Assembly: GCF_937127095.1 (NCBI RefSeq)
Contig: NZ_CAKZLP010000060.1
Location: forward strand, 62,001-126,000
Direction of reading: 5' to 3'
DNA: 64,000 nt
Source: an uncultured Amphritea sp.
GTDB taxonomy: Bacteria; Pseudomonadota; Gammaproteobacteria; Pseudomonadales; Balneatricaceae
Positions 28,402 through 37,034 of the stretch are shown here, piece by piece. The notes under the pieces are model-generated. The model worked only from the letters and a program-made list of their open reading frames with translations, had not been told where the DNA came from and made no database searches. Numbering within the stretch: the first letter of the stretch is position 1; each line of letters begins with the position of its first letter. Both the position numbers and the translations under genes were made by a program.

Positions 28402-28445
28402 TTTTAAATTGATCGTTTTTTAATGGACCGCTTGTTAACGGATCG
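28402..28445. repeat. Degenerate 14-15-bp tandem repeat between rnfA and rnfB
   Basis: TTTTAAATTGATCG, TTTTTTAATGGACCG, CTTGTTAACGGATCG and TTTTCAAAC succeed each other in the rnfA-rnfB gap. Confidence 0.6.
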
Positions 28446-28477
28446 TTTTCAAACCATAGCTTAGAAGGGTAAATATT

Positions 28478-29002
28478 ATGTTTCTGACTATCGCTGTACT
28501 GACCTCCCTTGGATTGATGCTGGGATTTATTCTGGGTTATGCGGACAAGATTTTTGCCGTGGAAGAAGACCCGCTCATTAAAGATGTTGAGTCGATGCTA
28601 CCTGGCACCCACTGCGGCCAGTGCGGTTTTACCGGCTGCGGTAGTGCGGCTGAAGCGATGGTTAATGGTGAAGCTGATGTCACCTGCTGCCCTCCGGGTG
28701 GCCAGGTGCTGGCGAAAAGTCTGGCGGACAAGCTGGGTGTGAGCGCCGACCTGAGCAATCTCACCTCTGTCCCGCTGACCGCCTCGGTTGAGGAATCACT
28801 CTGCACCGGTTGCTGCCGCTGCTTCAGGGTCTGTCCGACCGATGCCATCGTCGGTGCCAACAAACAGCTCCATTATGTTTTTAAAGACGCCTGCACCGGT
28901 TGCGGTAAATGCGTCACTGCCTGCCCTGAGAACTGTATTGCACTGCATCAGGAAGAGGAGACTCTGGATAACTGGCACTGGCCTAAACCTGCTGTGGTAT
29001 AA
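28478..29002 (+). CDS. rnfB: RnfB, Fe-S subunit
   Basis: 174 aa. N-terminal membrane helix, the CGQCGFTGCGSAAEAMV 4Fe-4S motif, and two ferredoxin clusters (CTGCCRCFRVCP, CTGCGKCVTACP). Entry point of ferredoxin electrons. Confidence 0.95.
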   Translation: MFLTIAVLTSLGLMLGFILGYADKIFAVEEDPLIKDVESMLPGTHCGQCGFTGCGSAAEAMVNGEADVTCCPPGGQVLAKSLADKLGVSADLSNLTSVPLTASVEESLCTGCCRCFRVCPTDAIVGANKQLHYVFKDACTGCGKCVTACPENCIALHQEEETLDNWHWPKPAVV

Positions 29003-29006
29003 GACG

Positions 29007-30479
29007 ATGTTGATGAAATTTAAAGTGCGCGGTGGTGTTCACGCTGATGAGCGCAAAGAGCAGAGCACCGACAAACCGATCCGGGTGCTGGGGATTCCAC
29101 CACTGCTGTCGATTCCGCTTAGCCAGCACGCCGGTCTGCCAGCGAAGCCGATTGTCACAGAGGGCCAGCATGTCCTTAAAGGTGAGCTTATTGGCGCCAC
29201 TGCCGGTGACCGCTCGGCGTCAATCCATGCCCCGACCTCTGGAAAAGTACTGGGTATCGGCCGGATTCAGGCACCACACCCGTCACTGCTGAGTTACGAT
29301 GCGATCCATATTGAGCCGGATGGACTGGATACTGTCTATGTTCCTGAGAACCCCATTGACCCGCAACAACTGAGTGCTGAAGCGATTGCCGATCTGGTAG
29401 ATGGGGCCGGTATTGTCGGTCTGGGTGGTGCGACCTACCCAGCGGCACTGAAACTGAAAGCCGGATCACGGCAAAATGTCCACACCCTGATTCTGAATGG
29501 CAGCGAGTGCGAGCCCTATCTCACCTGTGACGATATGCTGATGCGCGAGCGCGCCGCAGAGGTTATCAGTGGTGCTCAGCTGATTCTCAAGGCGATTAAC
29601 GCCAAACAGATTATCGCCGGTATTGAAGACAATAAACCGGAAGCGATCAAGGCGATGCAGGACGCCGCTCAGGCGCATAGCAATGTTGAAATCAGAGTGA
29701 TCCCCACCCGCTATCCGATGGGCTCAGCCAAGCAACTGATCAAGGTAATCACCGGTCGTGAGGTGCCCACTGGCGGGCGCAGTTCTGATATCGGCGTGCT
29801 GGTTCACAACGTTGCTACCTCATTTGCGGTGCACCAGGCGATCTATCAGGCCCGTCCACTGATCTCCCGGGTGGTAACGCTCTCAGGACAAGCACTCGAA
29901 ACCCCGCAAAATGTCGAAGTCCTGATCGGTACCCCGGTGCAATGGCTGTTAGAACAGTGTGGAGGACTACTGTCGACACCCACCCGGATGCTGATGGGTG
30001 GACCGATGATGGGCCAGATTCTGCCCAATACCGGGGTGCCGATCACCAAAGGGGCCAGCGCGATTCTGGCGCTCACTGAAGAGGAGATTAACTCCGCACC
30101 GGTTTCCCCCTGTATCCGTTGCGGTAGCTGTGTCCAGGCCTGCCCCATGGGACTGCTGCCGCTGGAGATGGCACGCCACTCCCGGGCAGACGACTATGAC
30201 GGTGCCAATGAGTTTGGTCTGAAGGACTGCATCCTGTGTGGTTCCTGTGCCTATGTTTGCCCGTCCCATATTCCGCTGGTGCACTACTTCCAGTTTGCTA
30301 AAGGCAAACACCGGGAAAACCAGATCCAGTCAAGGAAAGGGGAATATACCAAATCACTGTCTGAGGCACGCATGGCCCGGCAGGAAAAAGAAGCCGCCGA
30401 AAAAGCCGCGGCTAAAGCCGAGAAAGCAGCCAAGGCCGCTGCACGCAAGAAAGCGTCCAGTAACGTTGAAGAGGTGTGA
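29007..30479 (+). CDS. rnfC: RnfC, NADH-binding Fe-S subunit
   Basis: 490 aa. GVHADERKEQSTDKPIRVL start, NADH-FMN region GLGGATYPAALKLK, and two 4Fe-4S sites (CIRCGSCVQACP, CILCGSCAYVCP), with a lysine/alanine-rich C-terminal tail. ATG 29007 lies 4 bp after the rnfB stop; the longer frame from 28788 is antisense-like overlap and is not used. Confidence 0.95.
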   Translation: MLMKFKVRGGVHADERKEQSTDKPIRVLGIPPLLSIPLSQHAGLPAKPIVTEGQHVLKGELIGATAGDRSASIHAPTSGKVLGIGRIQAPHPSLLSYDAIHIEPDGLDTVYVPENPIDPQQLSAEAIADLVDGAGIVGLGGATYPAALKLKAGSRQNVHTLILNGSECEPYLTCDDMLMRERAAEVISGAQLILKAINAKQIIAGIEDNKPEAIKAMQDAAQAHSNVEIRVIPTRYPMGSAKQLIKVITGREVPTGGRSSDIGVLVHNVATSFAVHQAIYQARPLISRVVTLSGQALETPQNVEVLIGTPVQWLLEQCGGLLSTPTRMLMGGPMMGQILPNTGVPITKGASAILALTEEEINSAPVSPCIRCGSCVQACPMGLLPLEMARHSRADDYDGANEFGLKDCILCGSCAYVCPSHIPLVHYFQFAKGKHRENQIQSRKGEYTKSLSEARMARQEKEAAEKAAAKAEKAAKAAARKKASSNVEEV

Positions 30480-30484
30480 GCATT

Positions 30485-31543
30485 ATGATGATTTCATCCC
30501 CCCATGCGCATGATCGCAGCTCGGTTGAAAGGACCATGTATCTGGTCTGTTTCGCACTGTTGCCCGCTACACTCCTGGGGTTTTATCTGTTTGGCTGGCC
30601 CGCGATAAACCTCTGGCTGCTCTGTATCGCTGCAGCATTAGCCGGTGAACTGCTGTGTTTATCACTGGCGGGCAAACGCCTGAGTTTTGCCCTGGATGGC
30701 TCCGCCATACTCACCGGCTGGATCATCGCCATGACACTGCCCCCCTGGGGACCCTGGTGGCTGGCGGTTACCGGTACGCTGTTTGCGGTTGTCATTGGCA
30801 AACACCTCTACGGCGGGCTGGGACAAAACCTGTTCAATCCGGCCATGCTGACCCGGGTCGGGTTGCTGATCTCATTCCCCCTGGAGATGACCACCTGGGC
30901 CAACGTCAATCCGATTACATCAGCGACCGCCCCCGGATTTATAGAAGGCCTGCGGATTACCTTTGTCGCGGCACCACTGACCGACGCCCTCACCGGCGCC
31001 ACCGCACTGGGCCATGTAAAAACCGCACTCACCGCATCAATCCCTTCCAGCGTCTCCGTGGCAGAGATATTCACGCTCAAGGATGCGCTCACCGGTTTCA
31101 CCCGGGGCAGCCTGGGTGAAACCTCGGCACTGCTGATGCTGGCAGGGGGTGTGTTCCTCATCTGGAAAAAGATTATTCAGTGGTATATCCCGGTTGCCCT
31201 GATCGTCACTGTCGCGGTGATGGCAACCCTGTTTAACAGTATTGATTCTGAACGCTATGCTCCGGCGATCTATCATCTGTTGTCCGGCGCACTGATGTTT
31301 GGGGCCTTCTTTATCGCCACCGACCCGGTCACCTCCCCGTCCAATGTCAAAGGCCAGCTGATTTACGGTGCGGGCATCGGCCTGGTCACCTTTACCATTC
31401 GCACCTGGGGTTCCTTCCCGGAAGCGATCGGTTTTGCGGTGCTGTTTATGAATGCGCTGACACCGATAATTGATCGTTACTTCCGTCCGAGAATCTACGG
31501 CTACAACTACAAGGGTACGCCCCTTAAAGCGGCGAAAGAGTAG
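30485..31543 (+). CDS. rnfD: RnfD, membrane flavoprotein subunit
   Basis: 352 aa, multiple membrane helices; HKHLYGGLGQNLFNPAML and TDPVTSPSN are the RnfD/NqrB-type flavin-linkage region. ATG at 30485 with GAGG about 10 bases upstream, beginning just after the rnfC stop. Confidence 0.93.
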   Translation: MMISSPHAHDRSSVERTMYLVCFALLPATLLGFYLFGWPAINLWLLCIAAALAGELLCLSLAGKRLSFALDGSAILTGWIIAMTLPPWGPWWLAVTGTLFAVVIGKHLYGGLGQNLFNPAMLTRVGLLISFPLEMTTWANVNPITSATAPGFIEGLRITFVAAPLTDALTGATALGHVKTALTASIPSSVSVAEIFTLKDALTGFTRGSLGETSALLMLAGGVFLIWKKIIQWYIPVALIVTVAVMATLFNSIDSERYAPAIYHLLSGALMFGAFFIATDPVTSPSNVKGQLIYGAGIGLVTFTIRTWGSFPEAIGFAVLFMNALTPIIDRYFRPRIYGYNYKGTPLKAAKE

Positions 31544-31562
31544 TGATAAAGAGGAGTAAACG

Positions 31563-32234
31563 ATGAAGCCTACCAGAGCGGTTGCAGTCCCTAGTTTTAC
31601 CCACCGGATCGGCTATCAGGCCGGGCTGCTGGGGGGTATGGCAACCATTATCAGCCTGCTGCTGATCATGGGCGATCAGAGTACCCGGGACGATATTCAG
31701 TTACGCTTGGAGGAGGATACCCGGGCCATGCTGGATCAGGTGCTCCCCGCCGACCTGTACGACAACAACCCGCTGGAGCTGCGCTACCCCCTCAAAGACA
31801 GCCCCTTCCCCGGTCACAATGTCGCCTATCTGGCAACGACCAACGGTCAGCTGTCCGGCCTCGCCATGGAAGTAGTCGGCAAAGGCTATAGCGGCGATAT
31901 CGTGCTGCTGCTGGGGGTCAACGAGAAAGGCGAGATCACCGGCGTACGCACCATCAGCCATGCGGAAACCCCGGGGCTGGGCGACAAAATTGAGATCAAA
32001 AAGAATGACTGGGTCACCTCCTTCAATGGTTATTCGCTGGAAAACCTCTCGGCGACCCAGTGGCAGGTGAAAAAAGATGGCGGTGATTTCGATCAGTTCA
32101 CCGGCGCCACCATCACCCCCCGGGCGGTGGTTAACGCGGTAAAAACCGGCCTCATACATTACAACCAGCAACGCGCCACTATCGAGGCTCAGCTCAGTAT
32201 TCCGGTTAATCCCGATAAGGAGGGTTCACAATGA
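31563..32234 (+). CDS. rnfG: RnfG, FMN-linked subunit
   Basis: 223 aa with one N-terminal membrane helix; the periplasmic FMN-attachment motif is FTGATITPRAV (S/T-G-A-T). Overlaps rnfE by 4 bases. Confidence 0.93.
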   Translation: MKPTRAVAVPSFTHRIGYQAGLLGGMATIISLLLIMGDQSTRDDIQLRLEEDTRAMLDQVLPADLYDNNPLELRYPLKDSPFPGHNVAYLATTNGQLSGLAMEVVGKGYSGDIVLLLGVNEKGEITGVRTISHAETPGLGDKIEIKKNDWVTSFNGYSLENLSATQWQVKKDGGDFDQFTGATITPRAVVNAVKTGLIHYNQQRATIEAQLSIPVNPDKEGSQ

Positions 32235-32917
32235 CACAGCAATCCTATACAGAGATCTGGGCCGACGGGCTATGGAACAACAACGTGGTACTCGGGCAGA
32301 TGCTGGCGCTCTGCCCGCTGATGGCGGTCACCACCACCGCCAGTAACGGATTAGGTATGGGGGTTGCGACCCTCGCCGTCATGCTGGCGTCGAATATGCT
32401 GGTCTCGATGATTCGCGGCATTATTACACCACAGGTACGGATACCGGTCTTTATCCTGCTGATCGCCGCGATGGTCACCCTGGTGGATATGTTCCTCAAC
32501 GCCTGGATGCACGAACTGTATCAGGTGCTGGGCCTGTTTATTCCGCTGATCGTCACCAACTGCGCCATACTCGGCCGGGTAGAAAGTTTCGCCTCGAAGA
32601 ACAATGTCGGCCCATCGATGATCGATGGACTGGCGATGGGGATCGGCTTTACCTGGGTGCTGGTATTGCTCGGAGGGATGCGGGAGCTGTTTGGCAGTGG
32701 CACCCTGTTCGCTGATGCGTCACTACTGCTGGGAGAAAGCTTCTCCTTTATTGAGCTGACTATCTTTCCCGATTACGGCGGTACCCTGTTGCTAATCCTC
32801 CCTCCTGGCGGCTTTATCTGTCTGGGACTTATTCTGGCAGGCAAGCGGGTCACTGACCGTAAACTGGAAGCCCGCAGAAACACAATGACCACCACTCTGC
32901 AGGAGGGATCCGTATGA
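32231..32917 (+). CDS. rnfE: RnfE, membrane subunit
   Basis: 228 aa, about six membrane helices, paralogous to RnfA (NNVVLGQMLALCPLMAVT). ATGA overlaps with rnfG and rnfH. Confidence 0.94.
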   Translation: MTQQSYTEIWADGLWNNNVVLGQMLALCPLMAVTTTASNGLGMGVATLAVMLASNMLVSMIRGIITPQVRIPVFILLIAAMVTLVDMFLNAWMHELYQVLGLFIPLIVTNCAILGRVESFASKNNVGPSMIDGLAMGIGFTWVLVLLGGMRELFGSGTLFADASLLLGESFSFIELTIFPDYGGTLLLILPPGGFICLGLILAGKRVTDRKLEARRNTMTTTLQEGSV

Positions 32918-33180
32918 AAGTATCGATCGCCTATGCCGGTGAAAACAAACAGCTCTGGTCCAATATTGAGATCGACGACAGCGCCACAGTAGAGACCGCG
33001 ATTGCAGCATCTCAGATTCTGGAGCAATGCCCGGAGATCAACCTGAAAACCCAGAAGATCGGCATCTTCGGTAAGCTCACCCGGCTGAACGCACCGCTTG
33101 CAGAGGGCGACCGGATCGAGATCTATCGCAAAATCATCCGCGTGTTTGACGAAGATGATGACGATGACGACGATGATTAA
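32914..33180 (+). CDS. rnfH: RnfH, ubiquitin-like Rnf-associated protein
   Basis: 88 aa, RnfH/YfjF family beta-grasp protein: MKVSIAYAGENKQLW and RLNAPLAEGDRIEIYRKIIR, ending in a run of aspartates. Its last 21 codons have a second diverged copy at 34748-34807. Role in Rnf assembly is likely but undefined. Confidence 0.9.
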   Translation: MKVSIAYAGENKQLWSNIEIDDSATVETAIAASQILEQCPEINLKTQKIGIFGKLTRLNAPLAEGDRIEIYRKIIRVFDEDDDDDDDD

Positions 33181-33205
33181 TTCCTGAAGGGATCAGGGCG
33201 TTTTT

Positions 33206-33214
33206 ACCACAGAG
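33206..33214. repeat. CACAGAG repeat split by IS (left part)
   Basis: ACCACAGAG directly left of the IS; the right part GGCACAGAGGACACAGAG resumes at 34581. Rejoining them restores the arrangement seen at 34825-34856. Confidence 0.6.
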
Positions 33215-33287
33215 ATGTATGGACTCCCTCCCCCAAGGGGGGATATACGTAATAAGTGAGTAAACTTCTACCAACGGGAGCCCATAC

Positions 33288-34325
33288 ATGGCCAAGCTTA
33301 ACGTTATCGCAATTGATTTAGCAAAGAATAAATTTCAGGTTTGTAAAGTAGCGCCAGACGGCACGGTAATTTACAACAAGATGGTAAGCCGAAGTCAGCT
33401 CAAGAAGCTGTTAGTCACAGAGCGTAAATCGTTAGTCGCGATGGAGTCCTGTGGGGGCGCCCATCACTGGGCACGTTATGCCAAGCAAGAGGGTCATCAG
33501 GTAAAAGTCATGTCGGCCAGGAAGGTTAAGCCGTTCTTACAGGGACAAAAAACTGACAAGAACGATGCCGAGGCGATAGCCATCGCCGCCCTACAACCCC
33601 AGGTCAAGGCCTGTCGGCTGCTGACAGTAGAAGACCAATGTCAGCAGGGCATTGTGCGTATTCGGGATTTACTGGTGAAGCAGAAAACGGCGTGTGCCAA
33701 ACAGTTGCGCGACCTGTTGTTGGAATTCGATAATCCGATAGCCAAAGGGGATGCGGCTTTGATAAGAGCCGTGCCAGAGATACTGGAAGACGCAGAAAAT
33801 CAGTTGCTGGGTGACTTCAGAGCAGTGCTTCACGAGCAGTGGGAGCACCTTAAGGCATTGCTCGAGCGTATAGCAAAAGTTGAACAACACATGCTCCGCC
33901 AGATTAATGGCGATGAAGACTGTCAACGTCTACAAGCACTCGAAGGGATAGGGCCGATTAATTCCATTGGCTTAAAAATCACCCTGAGCAATACTGAGCA
34001 CTTCAGAAATAGCCGTGACGCGTCGGCCTGTATTGGCGCCACCCCTGTTCAACACAGTAGTGGCGGGAAAGAGACGATTGGCTCAATATCGAAAATATCG
34101 GGGCATAAAATGTTGCGCAGCACTCTGTATGAAGGGTCCATGGCGGTCATACGGTACCTGGATAAACGAGAAGCCCGTACCGTCAAAGAGCAATGGCTGA
34201 AACAATTAATAGCCAGGCGGGGAAAGAAAGTGGCCGCCATCGCCCTGGTCAACAAGAATATTCGCACCGCCTATGCCATGCTGAAAAACGGTACCGAGTA
34301 TCAGCCAGTGATGTTAGCGGCATAA
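33288..34325 (+). CDS. IS110-family DEDD transposase/recombinase
   Basis: 345 aa. N-terminal RuvC-like DEDD domain (IAIDLAKNKFQV, MESCGGAHHWAR, TDKNDAEAIAIAA) and C-terminal Transposase_20 domain with EGIGPINSIGL and SSGGKETIGSISKISG, where the catalytic serine lies. Intact reading frame. Enzymes of this family act with an RNA guide (bridge RNA) encoded in the element. Confidence 0.95.
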   Translation: MAKLNVIAIDLAKNKFQVCKVAPDGTVIYNKMVSRSQLKKLLVTERKSLVAMESCGGAHHWARYAKQEGHQVKVMSARKVKPFLQGQKTDKNDAEAIAIAALQPQVKACRLLTVEDQCQQGIVRIRDLLVKQKTACAKQLRDLLLEFDNPIAKGDAALIRAVPEILEDAENQLLGDFRAVLHEQWEHLKALLERIAKVEQHMLRQINGDEDCQRLQALEGIGPINSIGLKITLSNTEHFRNSRDASACIGATPVQHSSGGKETIGSISKISGHKMLRSTLYEGSMAVIRYLDKREARTVKEQWLKQLIARRGKKVAAIALVNKNIRTAYAMLKNGTEYQPVMLAA

Positions 34326-34564
34326 TGAATTAACACGATTGAAATGTATAACCTTATTCACGAGTTCGTCACCAAGAGCGTAAGTTAAACCGGTAAGACC
34401 AACCTTCAAGAGACTGTTTTGTGCCAAGGTAGTACGATGCCGCCACAGAGAAAAAGTCATGAAGGTGCGAAGACATCAAAGGGCCAGAGTTAGCTACTCA
34501 AATCAGAGCCCGTATATAAGTCCGCATCTGACCAAGTTTTAAACACTATCTCGTTGACAACGTA
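34326..34564 (+). ncRNA. Candidate bridge RNA region of the IS element
   Basis: About 240 bp between the transposase stop and the right inverted repeat, without a gene. In IS1111-type elements the guide RNA is encoded in the right non-coding end, so it probably lies here; the left non-coding end is only about 58 bp. No structure was computed. Confidence 0.4.
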
Positions 34565-34610
34565 GAGGGAGTCCATATAAGGGCACAGAGGACACAGAGA
34601 AAAGAATTAC

Positions 34611-34640
34611 TCGTTCCCACGCCCCCGCGTGGGAATGCAT
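34611..34640. repeat. Solitary REP palindrome
   Basis: TCGTTCCCACGCCCCC then GCGTGGGAATGCAT, same family as the RAYT-flanking copies, 34 bp right of the IS. Confidence 0.85.
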
Positions 34641-34714
34641 ACCTCGCTGACCATACTCCGCAAACCTTAAATACTCCAGGCCTCCGGCATAACCTTTTCA
34701 CTGGAGCATCACCA

Positions 34715-34807
34715 ATGCAGAGCTTCATCCACATTACCTCGCTGGATGAGGGCGACCGGATTGGGATCTATCGCAAAATCATCCGCGTTCCTGACGACGA
34801 TGATTAA
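34715..34807 (+). pseudogene. Duplicated rnfH 3' end (chimeric 30-codon frame)
   Basis: From 34748 the frame reads EGDRIGIYRKIIRVPDDDD and stops, nearly identical to the rnfH C-terminus (EGDRIEIYRKIIRVFDEDD...). The similarity continues past the stop into the GGGCGTTTTTACCACAGAG segment. The first 11 codons (MQSFIHITSLD) are unrelated. A partial duplication rather than a gene. Confidence 0.75.
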
Positions 34808-34824
34808 GCCACCAGGGCGTTTTT

Positions 34825-34856
34825 ACCACAGAGAGCACAGAGGACTCAGAGAAAAG
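34825..34856. repeat. CACAGAG repeat, intact copy after the rnfH remnant
   Basis: ACCACAGAGAGCACAG then AGGACTCAGAGAAAAG; the uninterrupted counterpart of the site split by the IS. Confidence 0.6.
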
Positions 34857-34893
34857 AATCTGGAGAGATTTAATTTGTCTCCCTTCCCACCTC

Positions 34894-34922
34894 ATTTAAA
34901 TAAACTCAATGCTTGAGTTTAT
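34894..34922 (-). terminator. Inverted repeat at the end of the DUF3185 gene
   Basis: AAATAAACTCAA-TGC-TTGAGTTTATTT, a perfect 12-bp stem overlapping the stop codon at 34919; AT-rich ends could act as a bidirectional terminator. Confidence 0.6.
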
Positions 34923-35110
34923 TTAACTTTTAACACGCCAACAGCGATGCAAATGGCTCCACCCACCATTCCCGCCCAAGCCTCAAGTGGAGTATCACCA
35001 CTTAATGCCCTGCCGATTTGAGAGCTGGCTGAGTCATAAATGTTGTAACCCCATACTGTTAAGGCAGCACCGATGATGATAAGTACAATACCAATAACCT
35101 TATTATTCAT
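34919..35110 (-). CDS. DUF3185-like small membrane protein
   Basis: 63 aa with two predicted membrane helices (IGIVLIIIGAALTVWGYNIY and GMVGGAICIAVGVLKV) flanking a polar loop, the layout of DUF3185. No promoter seen; together with the next gene it looks like a cassette. The Shine-Dalgarno is AGGAAT upstream of the ATG at 35110. Confidence 0.75.
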   Translation of the reverse strand: MNNKVIGIVLIIIGAALTVWGYNIYDSASSQIGRALSGDTPLEAWAGMVGGAICIAVGVLKVK

Positions 35111-35151
35111 GTTAATTCCTCAGCGAAAATAAATGTGAGTAAATAGGCACA

Positions 35152-35228
35152 TAATGCCTTTGCGCTGCGACGAACGTAGCGAGTCCGGCGCCGATAGGCG
35201 CGAACTGCCACAGTCTGTTATGTGATAG
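35152..35228. other. attC-like inverted repeat between cassette-type genes
   Basis: Outer arms CACATAA (about 35149) and TTATGTG (about 35218) enclose GC-rich imperfect hairpins of about 65 bp, with GTTATGT at the right end resembling an integron R-box core. One end is degenerate (AATGCC). Suggestive, not conclusive. Confidence 0.4.
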
Positions 35229-35232
35229 CTGC

Positions 35233-35634
35233 TCACTCTGGCAGTCCCTCGAATTCTTGCAGCTCACCTAAACCTTTTTCCCAAGCAGCTTTCCTGGATG
35301 TAAAGATGTGAGCTGTTGGTGACATAGAGACTTCCGTATCCAAACACCCGGCGGGAATGACGAGCAGACCTACCTCATGAATGCCTGGCAATGCCGAACC
35401 GCAGAACTTACAAAAACTTTTCTTATGGCGAGTGCCGGGAAGCGTGAAGGTAGTCACAGAATCTGACCCCGCCAACCAGGTCAACTTAGCTGACTTCGAA
35501 AATAAATTAGCCGCATGAGCAGACCCGGTATCTTTCTGGCAAAACTGACAGTGACACATGTAAAAGCTGTCGAACTCCCCTTGCACTTCAAATATCGTAG
35601 TGCCACACAGACAAGAACCCAAGTAATCAGTCAT
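35233..35634 (-). CDS. GFA family zinc protein
   Basis: 133 aa of the GFA/CENP-V zinc-binding family: CLCGTTIFEV, CHCQFCQKDTGS and SFCKFCGSALP carry the zinc cysteines. The founding member was linked to glutathione and formaldehyde; most members have no known reaction. ATG 35634 has GGGGG upstream; the TTG three bases earlier is less likely. Frequent as integron cassette cargo. Confidence 0.88.
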   Translation of the reverse strand: MTDYLGSCLCGTTIFEVQGEFDSFYMCHCQFCQKDTGSAHAANLFSKSAKLTWLAGSDSVTTFTLPGTRHKKSFCKFCGSALPGIHEVGLLVIPAGCLDTEVSMSPTAHIFTSRKAAWEKGLGELQEFEGLPE

Positions 35635-35673
35635 CAATCCCCCTTCTTATATGGCATGTAGGTGACGCACTCA

Positions 35674-35945
35674 GTCGTGGTAGAGCACCCCGTTACCGAG
35701 GCGACCCCACACAGATCCGGACGTGCGGAATTACCGCATCCGGCTCTTCAATAAGATCTTTGCCCGTGTAAAACTAAGCCCTAATTGTACTCCACCTTCC
35801 TCACGGTTAGTGCACGTACATTAAACAATCTTAACAGCTGTGCGAACCCACTCCAGTTGTAGCTTCGCCGCTGACTACCTCGGTTTAACCATTTATACAG
35901 CGTCCTCACTGTCTGATAATATAGATATCCTTCATCCAGAGTATT
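35674..35945 (-). pseudogene. Group II intron 3' remnant with maturase C-terminus
   Basis: The frame at 35781-35945 reads YLYYQTVRTLYKWLNRGSQR then RSYNWSGFAQLL, the C-terminal end of group II intron reverse transcriptase/maturases. About 35 bp later, 35714-35746 reads on the minus strand GAGCCGGATGCGG...CCGCACGTCCGGATC, a domain V hairpin, and a domain VI-like stem up to about 35674 (CTCTACCACGAC). All of the intron 5' part is missing. Confidence 0.8.
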
Positions 35946-36031
35946 ATTTGTTTTCCTCATTAAGATAAAGCACACTCAGACATCACTTACAGCACCAACA
36001 ACAGCAATAACGTCACGATCAAGGAGGTCCT

Positions 36032-36904
36032 ATGAGTGAACAATACATCCCCCCTGCAGTCTGGGTAGATGATACTGCCGGTGGCAACGAATGGGCGAAC
36101 ATCAACAGTCCAGTGTCAGGGGCACGTTACCAACAGGATCTGCCAGTGGGTGATCACCCTTTCCAGCTGTATTCGCTGGGCACCCCCAATGGTCAGAAAG
36201 TTACCATTATGCTCGAAGAGCTACTGTTGCTTGGCATAAAAGAGGCTGAATACGATGCTTATCTGATTAATATAGGTAAGTCGGAACAGTTCTCTTCCGG
36301 CTTTGTCGGCGTTAACCCAAACTCAAAAATTCCCGCACTGGTCGACAGATCGGGGGAAGAGGATGTGAATGTCTTCGAATCGGCATCGATTCTGGTTCAT
36401 TTAGCTGAGAAGTTTGGTCAGTTCCTGCCACAAAGCGGCCCCAGCCGGACAGCGGTATTCAACTGGTTGTTCTGGGCCCAGGGTTCCGCTCCCTTTCTCG
36501 GTGGCGGCTTTGGCCATTTCTACGCCTATGCTGATAAAAAACAGGAATACCCCATCAATCGCTATGCCATGGAAACTAAGCGCCAGCTGGACGTGTTAGA
36601 TAAACAGCTGGCAAAACATCCCTATGTGGCAGGCGATCAATACAGCATCGCGGATATCGCCATCTGGCCTTGGTATGGCAATCTGGTTCTGGGTCGATTG
36701 TATGATGCCGCAGAGTTTCTGCAGGTTGAAAGCTATACCCACGTGCTGCGCTGGGCACAGATGCTGGAACAACGCGAAGGCGTCAAACGTGGCCGCATCG
36801 TTAACAAGTCCTCGGGGGAGGCATGGGAACAACGGCGCGAACGTCATTCAGCTGAAGATATTGATGAGGTTTTGGCTTTAGGCTCGCACAAAGCGAGAGA
36901 GTAG
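36032..36904 (+). CDS. yghU: YghU-type glutathione transferase / disulfide-bond oxidoreductase
   Basis: 290 aa with thioredoxin-like N-domain (LYSLGTPNGQKVTIMLEELL, the Thr/Asn active region; NPNSKIPALVD for glutathione) and all-helical C-domain (WLFWAQGSAPFLGGGFGHFY). Matches the YghU/YfcG group, which uses glutathione as a disulfide reductase. AAGGAGG lies 7 bases upstream of the ATG. Confidence 0.9.
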   Translation: MSEQYIPPAVWVDDTAGGNEWANINSPVSGARYQQDLPVGDHPFQLYSLGTPNGQKVTIMLEELLLLGIKEAEYDAYLINIGKSEQFSSGFVGVNPNSKIPALVDRSGEEDVNVFESASILVHLAEKFGQFLPQSGPSRTAVFNWLFWAQGSAPFLGGGFGHFYAYADKKQEYPINRYAMETKRQLDVLDKQLAKHPYVAGDQYSIADIAIWPWYGNLVLGRLYDAAEFLQVESYTHVLRWAQMLEQREGVKRGRIVNKSSGEAWEQRRERHSAEDIDEVLALGSHKARE

Positions 36905-36970
36905 TTAGAACGGAAACTTCGTTTCCTGCTAGTGGTTAGACGCGACTGCGTCGCTTGCTAGAAAAAGCGG
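36901..36970. repeat. Modular TCTAAC hairpin repeat, locus B
   Basis: On the minus strand: CGCTTTTTCTAGCAAG, hairpin GCGACGCAGTCGC, GTCTAACCACTAGCA, hairpin GGAAACGAAGTTTCC, GTTCTAACTAC. Two different mini-hairpins joined by the same linker. Confidence 0.7.
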
Positions 36971-37034
36971 ATAAAGAGCGCTCAGATCTTACATGTTGCA
37001 AAGCTGCACAATTACAGTCCTGGCACTAATCTCT

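Larger units (their letters stand above)
33218..34577 (+). mobile_element. IS110-family element (IS1111-like)
   Basis: A 13-bp inverted repeat, TATGGACTCCCTC at 33218-33230 and GAGGGAGTCCATA at 34565-34577, brackets a DEDD transposase gene and a long 3' non-coding part. Subterminal inverted repeats are a feature of the IS1111 subgroup; true ends may lie a few bases outside. Inserted within a CACAGAG repeat. Confidence 0.85.

Noticed and set aside
34546..34734. 62-aa minus-strand frame containing the REP
   Set aside because: Most of it is repeat and IS end sequence; not a protein-like translation.
33181..36000. Prophage or conjugative element in the accessory zone
   Set aside because: Only IS, REP, intron relic and cassette-type genes are seen; no integrase, capsid or transfer genes.
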